Source of the DNA: Phaeobacter sp. 22II1-1F12B
GTDB taxonomy: Bacteria > Pseudomonadota > Alphaproteobacteria > Rhodobacterales > Rhodobacteraceae
Length of the DNA stretch: 64,000 bases
Direction: 5' to 3'
Assembly (NCBI RefSeq): GCF_002210165.1
Contig: NZ_AQQP01000008.1
Location: 124,001 to 188,000 of the forward strand
Part shown: positions 42,436-51,700 of the stretch, piece by piece
How positions within the stretch are numbered: position 1 is the stretch's first letter
Layout: each line of letters starts with the position of its first letter
Translations under genes and position numbers: made by a program
Notes under the pieces: generated by a model
Databases searched by the model: none
Told to the model about the DNA's origin: nothing
Seen by the model: the letters and a program-made list of their open reading frames with translations, nothing else

Positions 42436-45400
42436 TCAGATTTCAGCCTCTTCTCTTTCGCTCTCAACCGCTTCCGTTCCGTACAACTCCTTCAGCAACA
42501 TCTCGGTCAGATCATTTACCGTTGGCCCCTTGAGGAGTTCACTGACCTGAATCGTCTGGGCAAGACCGGTGCGCAACCGATTGTGAAGCTCCATTGCCAT
42601 CAGGGAATCCATGCCAAGATCCATCAGTGACCGATCCCGCTGGTCGGCCATACCCGGTTCAAGCGCAAGAACACGCACGATCTGATCCGCTAACCAATCG
42701 GCAAGAAGACCCGGCTGATCATCGCTATTGGCTGTGGCAAGTATTTCCAGCACGTCCTCTTCCGGGGCGGTTTCTGTTTTCGTTGTCTGTTTGACGATGT
42801 CCTTAAATAGCGGACCCGAGGTAGCCGGCAGCTTCGAGCGGTTCATCGGAACGATACCAACCTGCGGTGACGGACTTTCGAATAATGCGTCTGCCAGCAT
42901 TTCAACGCCTTCGTCGGGCTGGATCATCTTCAGGCCCATGGCCTCCCAGCGTTTATGGTGACGGTCATCGACCTCTGACGCCATACCAATTTCGGCCCAG
43001 CTTCCCCAGTCCACGCTTAGCGCATGCAGACCTTGCGCACGTCGCCAGTGAGCGAAGGCGTCGAGAAACCCATTGGCGGCGGCGTAATTCGACTGTCCTG
43101 CTGCACCCATTAGCCCTGCACCGGAGGCAAACATTACGAAGAAATCCAGATCCCGCTCTGCTGTCAGCGCATGCAAAACAAGGGCACCGTCGACTTTGGG
43201 TCCCATTACCTTGGTGATGCGTGCGGGTGTCATTTCCGAAATCATCGCATCGTCAAGAACACCTGCCGCATGGATGATCCCTCGAAGTGGCGGCATCTTC
43301 TGTTGCGCGTCGGATAAAAGCTCTACCATCGCCTCCTTATCTGCCACATCGACACCGCGCGTGATAACTGTCACACCAAGCTGTCTGAGCTTGTCGATTT
43401 CCGGCTTGGCATCCGCAGTTTCGCCGGACCGGCTGATCAGGATAAGGTTGCGTGCGCCGGATTCGGCAAGCCATCTGGCTGTTCGCAACCCGATCCCTCG
43501 CAAGCCGCCCGTAACCAGATAGCTTGCATCGGCGGATATTCCTTCAGGCCGCGTCTGTGTCAGAACGATCTTGCCAGTGTGACGTCCTTGGGCCATGAAC
43601 CGGAAAGCATCCTGAGCCTGTTCAAGCGGCCAGGCACGATGGCTCATCGGCGTCAATTTTCCTTCCGCCATCTGATCATAGACTTCCTGAAGCAAACCGC
43701 GCACCAACCCGGCGTCCGCAGCCGTGATGTCACCTAGATAAAGCTGATGATAGCTGCGCCCAGGATATTCCCTGTCAATACGGGCCTGATCCCATTCGTC
43801 GGTCTTACCGATTTCGACAAAACAACCGCTTTTCGACAAAAGGCCAAGGCTGGCAGGAATGAATTCGCCCCCGAGAGAATTGAGGACAAAGTCGAACCCT
43901 GTGCCGTCGGTCGCATCCGTCAGGTCCGATACAAAGGACAGGGAGCGGGAATCGCCGACGGCTTCGGCGCCTAGTTCAAGAGCTAGAGCACGTTTTTCGG
44001 GTGTGCCTGCAGTGCCGAAGACTCTCGCGCCCATGTCCAGAGCGATCTGTGTTGCGGCCATGCCGACACCACCGGTTATGGCGTGGATCAGAACCTTTTG
44101 ACCCGGTTGGACATTTCCAAGCGTTTTCAGCGCATAACCCGCGGTGAGATAGGCAACCGGTACGCCCGCCGCCTGCGCCATCGTTAGAGTGGGAGGCTTG
44201 GGAACCACCAGCGAGGTATTCACCGTGACATAGGTGGCAAAGCTGCTGTCTGCCATGGCGACGACCTTGTCCCCGATGGCGAATTCGGTGACACCCGGAC
44301 CGAGAGCGGTCACGACGCCTGCGCATTCGCTTCCCAGCGGGCCGGGATCGCCGGGATACATTCCGAGAGTGTTCAAGACGTCTCGGAAATTGACCCCGGT
44401 GGCACGGACCCGCACCTCGATCTGATCTGGACCCGGTGGTATGCGGTCTACCTTGGTCAAAGTCAGGTTCTCCAGCATCCCACGCTTGGTGATGTCGAGC
44501 AGCAAGGATTCTTCGCCAGCGGAGGGCACAGTACGTCCCGGGGCGAGGCGCGCGGCATAGCGCGAGTCTCCGCGAAACGCAGTCTGGTCTTCGTCATCCG
44601 GGTTGGTGACCGAAAGAAACAGTTGTTCGATTTCGCTGTCCGAAGCTCTTGGGTCAAGATCGACACGGACACAGTGAATTTCGGGGCGCTCTGCCGCTAC
44701 GACTCCGGCAAAGGCATTCACAGGCGATTGCGCAAGATTTGGAGGCTCGCCAAAGATGGACTGGCTGCCACGGGTGATGAACCAGAGCCGTGTTCCGTCC
44801 TGCACGCCTCGGGCCAGGCCAAGGGCGGTTGTGAGGACCCGGCCATGTTCATCGGCATCCAAAGGCCAGAAGTTAAGAACCCCTCGTACCGGGCCTGTCT
44901 CTTCAAGCAGTTCTCTGATTTGCTCGGTGTCGCCGACCTTAAATTCAGGTCCTTGCCGGGCCATGCAGATTTCGCCACCGGCAGCACGCAAACGTTGTGC
45001 AAGCTTTTCGCCAGTTCCTGTTTCATCGGCGAGGACCAGCCATTTGCCGATGGTATGATCAACCGACGCTTCTGGTAGCGGCACGCTTTTCCAAATGATG
45101 TCGGACAACCAATCGCCACGATCTTGCGCCCCGAGCATCCGCCGTAGGGTGCTTCGCTTTACGCGCTGGAAACGGAAGCCTCTTGCGAACAGAACCGCAT
45201 TTCCTTCCCCGTCAAAGAGATTGAAATCACATTCGTATTGATCGGTTTCGCCCGTTTCGCGCTGTGTCAGATGGCAACGCACGTTGCGAGGCAACGGAGC
45301 TAACACCTGAAAATCTTTCATCGCAACGGGCATGTACGCATCGCCGCTTTCCTCGGATTCGAACAAGAGTGCGCCGAGCAATTGCGCACAGCCATCGACC

Positions 45401-48400
45401 AGAGAAGGGTGCGCTATGAAACCCTTGTCTGATAAGCCATCTGCAAGATCGATCTGTGCCCAGGCTTCGGACCCAAAACAGCGTATGTCGCTGAGCGGGC
45501 GGAAGGCCAGGCCATAATCGATGCCGAACGAAAGCAACCAGCCATAAAAAGCCTCTGTTTCAATAGGTGTAGCGGACTCGGGAATCTCCGGCAGGGCGAG
45601 TCCATCTTTTGGTGTACTAGCGTCTGTTAATTTGGCTCGCATGTGTAGCCGCCATTGAGCGGCGCCGTCTTCCTCGTTTGGCGGCAGACTGTAGATTCGG
45701 ATATCGCTTTGGGTTTGTCCTTCGTTGTTGACGACTACCTGCATCTCGACGCTGTCGCGTTCCGGCAGAATCAAACCGTTGCGAATTTCGATATCATGCA
45801 AGGCCAGCTTCGAGTAACCGGTCGCCTCTTTGGCCGCGCCTAACGCCATTTCGATAAACCCGGCGGCAGGGAAGGGGGCATGATCATAGATACGGTGATC
45901 TTCTAGCCAGGGATCTGTCGAAACTCCGATGCTGCTTTGAAACACTTGAACAGGCCCAGGGTTAGATTTCCCAAGCAATGGGTGGTTCCCGCGTGTCGTG
46001 ACAGCGCTTTGATTTTCGTCGAATTCCGCCCAGTAGCGTTCACGCTGGAACGGATATGTTGGCAAAGCTTGGCGTGATGCCGGTGACCCTCCGCCGCCCA
46101 GTAGGTTTGCCCAGTGCAATTTCTGACCGTGCACATAAAGCGCCGCTGCCGCCCCTTTCAGAGTTTCGCTATCGCTGCGGCCTTTGCGCAAGGAACTAAC
46201 CCAATGTGCCTTTTCGGATTTTTCGCATTGTCTGGCCATGCCAATGAGGCTTGCCGAAGGTCCCACTTCGAGAAACGTCTGAAAACCGGATTGCAGCAAA
46301 GTCGCGATAGAGCCGGCAAAATTGACTGGCTGCCTGATGTGACGCGACCAATAATCGGGTTCGGCAATCTCTGGCCCGGCGATTTTTCCGTTAAGGTTCG
46401 AGATAAGCGAAATTTCCGGAAGCTTGTAACGAATGCTTGAGGCAATTGCCGCAAAACTTTCCAGCATCGGCTCCATCAACGGTGAATGGAAAGCGTGCGA
46501 GACGGTGAGCTCCTGTCCAGTGATGCCATCGCTCTCCAGCCGTTTGAGTACCGCAGATACAGCGTCGCGATGGCCTGAAACAACCGTGTTGGACGGCGTG
46601 TTGATCGCGCCGATACCGCAAGAGGATTCATATCCTTGGAGCGCAGAGCGAACCGTTTCGACATCGGCGAAAACTGCGGCCATAGTACCATCGCGCGGCA
46701 GTTCACTCATCAGGCGGCCGCGTGTCGCTATCAATCGCAGTGCTTCTTCGAGCGTAAATACACCAGCAACGCAGGCGGCGACATATTCTCCGACGCTGTG
46801 ACCAATGACCGCCGCAGGTTCCACACCCCAGCTTTCCCAAAGCTTGAACAGTGACCATTCCACCGCGAAGAGCGCTGGTTGGGTGTAGGCCGTGTCATTC
46901 AGCAGGGTCGCATCTTCGTCGAAAATCACGTCCAGAAGCGGGCGCGGAAGCTGCTCATCCAATTCCGCCGCACATCTATCGAGGGCAGCACGGAACACAG
47001 GCTCATTGGCATATAGGTCCCGGGTCATGCCAGGGTATTGTGACCCTTGACCGGTGAACATCATGACCACCTCGGGTGCGCTGCCGCCGGGGACTGAACC
47101 GCGTTCTACGCCCGGCCGAGACTCGCCCTTTGCAACGGCATCAAGTTTAGCCAGCGCATCCTCGCGGTCCGATACGACACACGCGATACGTCGGTTCAGA
47201 TGTGACCGACCGAGAGAGAGTTCCGCGGCGCATGTGGATATGCTGGCGTCCGGATGTGAGCGTATGTGGTTGGTCAGCTGACCTGCCATGGCTGCCAGCG
47301 CCTTGTCGCTGCGCCCTGTCATAGGGAGGATGGTATGCGAGGACTCGGCCAGCGGCAGTTGCTCTTCGATTTGGGGTGCCTCTTCGAGAACGACATGCGC
47401 ATTGGTGCCGCTGAAACCAAATGAACTTGCACCGGCCCGCAGTTTGCCGTCGTTCGGTGCCACCCAAGGTGTCAGACTGTCGGGAACCTTTATCGGAAGA
47501 CTGTCCCAAGGGATCAGCGGATTGGGATTTTCGAGGTTTAGGTGGGCCGGTATCTGGCGATGCTGTAGGGCAAGCGCTGCCTTGATTATGCCGGCAATGC
47601 CGGCAGCACCTTCGGTGTGGCCGATGTTCGTCTTTAATGAGCCAACCATAAGCGGCGCATCCTTCGGGCGGTCTCCGAAGACTTCACCAAGCGCATTGAT
47701 CTCGATTGGATCGCCAAGGGATGTACCGGTACCGTGAGCTTCTATGTAAGAGATATCCGACGGATCCAGTCCTGCGTCCTTGAGCGCGGCGCGCAAGACT
47801 GCGACTTGAGCACGCCCATTCGGGGCCGTCATACCGGTACTGCGCCCGTCTTGATTAATCGCGCTTCCTTTTATGACGGCGACAATCCGGTCGCCGTCGC
47901 GACGCGCATCGCTCAGACGTTTGAGGGCGATCATTGCACAGCCCTCGCCGCGGGCATAACCGTCTGCCGAGGCATCAAAGGTATGGCATTTGCCTGTGAA
48001 AGACATCATCCGAGCCCTTGCGGTCAGAATGGAGCCAGTCGGGGACAGTGTAAGCGTAACGCCACCGGCAAGGGCCATGTCCGCATCGCCGCTCCGCAAG
48101 GCGCGGACCGCTTCGTGCACCGCCACCATGGATGATGAACAGGCTGTATCAAGCGCGAAATTCGGACCGTGCACCCCAAGGAAATAGGACAGACGGCCAG
48201 AGGCGATAGAATGGGAAGAGCCCGATGCTTCATATGCGTCAGCTGTCTGTTCGCCCTGGAACTTGGCGGAACGCATCGCATAGTCATGGGCCGTCATGCC
48301 TACATAGATTGCGGTTTGACTGCCCGACAGCGATGCGGGCGCGATGCCAGCATTTTCAAGTGCTTCCCACGTAACCTCAAGCAAAAGGCGTTGCTGGGGA

Positions 48401-48765
48401 TCAAGGCTGACAGCCTCGCGTGGCGTAATGCCGAAAAATGCCGGATCGAAACCTTCGACATCATCAAGAAAGGCGCCCCAGCGGGCGTAAGTCTTGCCTG
48501 CGGTATCCGGGTCAGGGTCGTAGATCGATTCAATCTCCCAGCGGTGTGGCGGCACCTCCGTCACGACGTCGCGGCCTTCGCTGAGGAGTTCCCATAGGGC
48601 TTCCGGCGTATTTGCCGAGCCGGGAAAGCGGCATCCTATACCGACAATTGCGATCGGTTCGGATTTCCCGGCCTTGAGTTGCGAAATCTCTTCTTCAAGG
48701 CGCTGGATCGTGAGGACAGAACGTTGAAGCAATCCGTGATAGTCGGGGCTTGGTTTATCGCTCAT
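42436..48765 (-). CDS. Type I polyketide synthase, module KS-AT-DH-ER-KR-ACP (last in the line)
   Basis: 2109 residues, one fully reducing module without methyltransferase. Layout: coiled-coil leader 9-31; KS 35-460 with Cys209, His344 and His383; AT 568-880 with Ser657 and HAFH at 757-760, read as malonyl-CoA; DH 927-1205 with His957 and Asp1124 (DGCAQ); structural spacer 1225-1415; ER 1425-1735 with the NADPH loop ITGGVGMAA at 1563-1571; KR 1745-1925 with Tyr1894 and a B-type LDD at 1837-1839; ACP 2020-2092 with Ser2054. The DH first motif has Asp for Gly but keeps the His. No thioesterase, reductase or condensation domain follows the ACP, although gene order makes this the last module. It overlaps the upstream PKS by 4 bases and abuts the EamA gene. 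Confidence 0.95.
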   Translation of the reverse strand: MSDKPSPDYHGLLQRSVLTIQRLEEEISQLKAGKSEPIAIVGIGCRFPGSANTPEALWELLSEGRDVVTEVPPHRWEIESIYDPDPDTAGKTYARWGAFLDDVEGFDPAFFGITPREAVSLDPQQRLLLEVTWEALENAGIAPASLSGSQTAIYVGMTAHDYAMRSAKFQGEQTADAYEASGSSHSIASGRLSYFLGVHGPNFALDTACSSSMVAVHEAVRALRSGDADMALAGGVTLTLSPTGSILTARARMMSFTGKCHTFDASADGYARGEGCAMIALKRLSDARRDGDRIVAVIKGSAINQDGRSTGMTAPNGRAQVAVLRAALKDAGLDPSDISYIEAHGTGTSLGDPIEINALGEVFGDRPKDAPLMVGSLKTNIGHTEGAAGIAGIIKAALALQHRQIPAHLNLENPNPLIPWDSLPIKVPDSLTPWVAPNDGKLRAGASSFGFSGTNAHVVLEEAPQIEEQLPLAESSHTILPMTGRSDKALAAMAGQLTNHIRSHPDASISTCAAELSLGRSHLNRRIACVVSDREDALAKLDAVAKGESRPGVERGSVPGGSAPEVVMMFTGQGSQYPGMTRDLYANEPVFRAALDRCAAELDEQLPRPLLDVIFDEDATLLNDTAYTQPALFAVEWSLFKLWESWGVEPAAVIGHSVGEYVAACVAGVFTLEEALRLIATRGRLMSELPRDGTMAAVFADVETVRSALQGYESSCGIGAINTPSNTVVSGHRDAVSAVLKRLESDGITGQELTVSHAFHSPLMEPMLESFAAIASSIRYKLPEISLISNLNGKIAGPEIAEPDYWSRHIRQPVNFAGSIATLLQSGFQTFLEVGPSASLIGMARQCEKSEKAHWVSSLRKGRSDSETLKGAAAALYVHGQKLHWANLLGGGGSPASRQALPTYPFQRERYWAEFDENQSAVTTRGNHPLLGKSNPGPVQVFQSSIGVSTDPWLEDHRIYDHAPFPAAGFIEMALGAAKEATGYSKLALHDIEIRNGLILPERDSVEMQVVVNNEGQTQSDIRIYSLPPNEEDGAAQWRLHMRAKLTDASTPKDGLALPEIPESATPIETEAFYGWLLSFGIDYGLAFRPLSDIRCFGSEAWAQIDLADGLSDKGFIAHPSLVDGCAQLLGALLFESEESGDAYMPVAMKDFQVLAPLPRNVRCHLTQRETGETDQYECDFNLFDGEGNAVLFARGFRFQRVKRSTLRRMLGAQDRGDWLSDIIWKSVPLPEASVDHTIGKWLVLADETGTGEKLAQRLRAAGGEICMARQGPEFKVGDTEQIRELLEETGPVRGVLNFWPLDADEHGRVLTTALGLARGVQDGTRLWFITRGSQSIFGEPPNLAQSPVNAFAGVVAAERPEIHCVRVDLDPRASDSEIEQLFLSVTNPDDEDQTAFRGDSRYAARLAPGRTVPSAGEESLLLDITKRGMLENLTLTKVDRIPPGPDQIEVRVRATGVNFRDVLNTLGMYPGDPGPLGSECAGVVTALGPGVTEFAIGDKVVAMADSSFATYVTVNTSLVVPKPPTLTMAQAAGVPVAYLTAGYALKTLGNVQPGQKVLIHAITGGVGMAATQIALDMGARVFGTAGTPEKRALALELGAEAVGDSRSLSFVSDLTDATDGTGFDFVLNSLGGEFIPASLGLLSKSGCFVEIGKTDEWDQARIDREYPGRSYHQLYLGDITAADAGLVRGLLQEVYDQMAEGKLTPMSHRAWPLEQAQDAFRFMAQGRHTGKIVLTQTRPEGISADASYLVTGGLRGIGLRTARWLAESGARNLILISRSGETADAKPEIDKLRQLGVTVITRGVDVADKEAMVELLSDAQQKMPPLRGIIHAAGVLDDAMISEMTPARITKVMGPKVDGALVLHALTAERDLDFFVMFASGAGLMGAAGQSNYAAANGFLDAFAHWRRAQGLHALSVDWGSWAEIGMASEVDDRHHKRWEAMGLKMIQPDEGVEMLADALFESPSPQVGIVPMNRSKLPATSGPLFKDIVKQTTKTETAPEEDVLEILATANSDDQPGLLADWLADQIVRVLALEPGMADQRDRSLMDLGMDSLMAMELHNRLRTGLAQTIQVSELLKGPTVNDLTEMLLKELYGTEAVESEREEAEI

Positions 48766-51700
48766 GAATTAAAGGTCCTGTCTAGTCGATCCAGTTGGAG
48801 CGCAAGTTGTGTCGCCAAGTCTTCTTCAGACGCGGTTTCGACGTCCAGTTTGTTCTGGCCGGTCTCTGGTTGCTGAACTTGCGTATATTGTTGATTGGGC
48901 GCGATCTTTTCACCGATGAATTTGGCGAGCGCCGCAATCGAAGGGTATTCGAAAGTGACAGTTGCGTGCAGTTGCAAACCAGAAGCGGTATTGAGCAGGT
49001 TTCGCAGTTCCACGGCCATGAGGCTGTCGAGTCCCCGCTGTTGAAGCGGCTCGTTTATGTCGATGTCGTCTTCGGGAGCTACCCCAAGAACTTTGCGTGC
49101 AAGGTCACGCACCGCGCTTTCAAGAATCGTGCGCTGCCGGTTGCGGGGCGTTTCCGCAATCAGCGCAGGCAAGTCAGATGGACCAACGGTCGTTTCCTTT
49201 TGCGGCGCCAATCTTTCGTCAGCGGCCGATGGGGAAACTTCGGGGATTAACTCGGCAAACAAGTTTGTTGATTGCCCGTTGGCGACCTCTCGCCAGTTTG
49301 CATCAATGACAGAAACCTGCGGGCCAATCTGTTTGGAGCTCGCAAGAATTGCGCCTAGTGCTTGCAATCCGACCTTCGGGTTAATGGGGAGCAACGACTG
49401 GAACCCACGGCTGCTCTGGCGCGCGCCTGCGCCAATGTCGGCCCAAAGACCCCAGTTGATGGTCAACGCGTCGCGACCTGCCGCCCGCAGCCGGAATGCC
49501 AGCGCATCTTCAAATGCGTTTGCGGCTGCATGGTTTGCCTGCCCGGCGGATCCGGCCAGCGATGCACCCGAAGAGAACATTATGAACCGGGCTGATTGCG
49601 GCAAGAAATGCAATAAGTTCAATGTTCCGGCGACCTTTGCCTGCATCACCTTTTCGATCTGCGGCCAATCGAGATTGACCACAGCAGCGTCAGCCAGCCC
49701 GCCTGCCGCATGGATCGAGACGGCCACCGGCGGCAGCGCATCTGCAAGCTCATCGAGGCAACGCTCTACATCCGAAGGGTTCGACACGTCGCCATGCAAC
49801 ACGAGAATCTCGGCGCCACTTTCGGTCAATTTGTCGATTTGTTTCTGCGCAGCCGCATTTGGTGCCGACCGGCCCAGCAGCGCGACATGCTTGACGCCTT
49901 GGCTCACAAGCCATTCCGCAGTAGCCAGCCCCAGACCGCCAAGTCCGCCCGTTATGAGGCAGGTGCCACCCGTGGGAAAGTCCGGTGTTGTGCCGTTTAG
50001 AGAATTTCTCGCCGGAACCAGCCGTCGAACCAGTTTTGCGCTGCCGCGCAGCGCGAATTGATCCTCGTCCGTCGCACAGCGGACTGCATCCGCCAACTCA
50101 GCGACAGAGGATTGCTTGTCCTGACCCGCATCTGGGTCAAGATCAATTCGCCTGACGGCGACCTCGGGGTGTTCAATTGCGAGTGTGTGTGAGAAACCCC
50201 AGACGGTTGCCTGTGCGGGTTCGGTGTCAGCACTGTCATGTGTCGCCTGGCCACCACGAGTCACGATGCAAAGCCGTGGCGAAGCGCCAGAAGCGGCTGT
50301 TAACGCATGCACCGTACCAAGAAGATCTTCGAATAGCGTTTTCTGTCCGGCAACCACCGCATCGGCGCTCATCTCCAAATCTGTCGACGTGTCCAGCGAA
50401 CCAAGATGGATGATTCCATCTACGCGATCTCGATTTAGATATTCATGCAATTTTGCGCTGTCGGAAGCGATCAATGCCTCATCGCCAAGAGCCTCCAACG
50501 CATCCTTCAAGGAATGTTCTAGGTTACCGCCGGGCGAAATGATCCAGCGAGAGTTAGCGCGCGCTTCAGCAGGTCTCCGCGCGGCAAGTATCGTCTGTTC
50601 AGCCAAGGCGCCCCTGGTCTCACCTGCCGGAAGGAACCCGACCTCTCGAAAGCCCATTTCGTCGAATAGAGCCAGCCATTCAGGCTGCGGAAGCAAGGCA
50701 TATGACCTTCGTGAGGTATCCTCATAGGCCCACCAGCCTTCCAACATTCCAACTGTCAGATCACCGAAACGTTGAGGTTTGGTCGCTTCGAGCATGAGCA
50801 AGACACCTTCGGGTGCCAGTAGGTCGCGAATGTGGCCGAGTGAGGTTTCAAGGTTTGGGGTTGCGTGAATGACATTGCCAGCAAGGATCACGTCAAAGCT
50901 TCCTTGGGCAAATCCCTGCTCGGTTGGAGACAAAGAGATATCAAATGGCCGGAAATCCATTCCTTCGTACTGCTCAAACCGGCTTCGCGCCCGGTTCAGG
51001 AACAATGGCGAAATGTCAGTGAATACGTAGTCGACGGGCTGATCGCCAAGCTGCTCAAGGATGCGCGCAGTTGCGCTGCCTGTACCGGCACCGATCTCAA
51101 GGATGCGCAGGCGGCGGTTGTGAGGCCAGTTTTCTGCGATTTGTCTGATCATCTCGGCCAAGGCTGCTGTATAGGCACGCGCCGGCGGCGAAAGTTCGTA
51201 AAGGTTTTGGGTAAGTTCCAGTGAGCCTTCGGGAAACAGAAGGGTTAACGGATCCGTTTGGCCGCGCAAGACCTCTGCCAATGCCTTGCCGCAGCGCTGG
51301 GTTAATTCGATTTCCGCGGCACATTCAGGGAAATCGTTCAGTAACCGGGCGGCCTCTGCCTGCATGTCCCGGCGTTCACGGGGCTTAACAACTTGATAAG
51401 CATCGTCTGTTGGCTTTAGGGTGCCATCTTCGGCAAGTATTTCCAGCATACGGCTTACCAGGCGCTGGTATTTCGACAGTACGTTCGCGCCGGACAATAT
51501 GTCCGTCGCCGCAAGCTGGTCACCGATTGCCCAAGGGATACCAAGATCGTTTAGCGCGGCCTCAATAAAGCCTGACGACAGAGTATCTAGCCGACGAAGA
51601 AAGTCCCCATAATCAGTTTCAAGTTTGAGGCTGTCGGACAAAGACTTCAGCACGGGGGCTGCAGACTTCACCAATTCGGAGGGCCGCGTGGGAACGCTAT

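Noticed and set aside
45860-45910. Possible inactive DH in the last PKS because of Gly-to-Asp in HxxxGxxxxP
   Set aside because: The catalytic His957 and Asp1124 are kept, and Asp at that Gly position is, as I recall, a frequent variant in bacterial PKS dehydratases.
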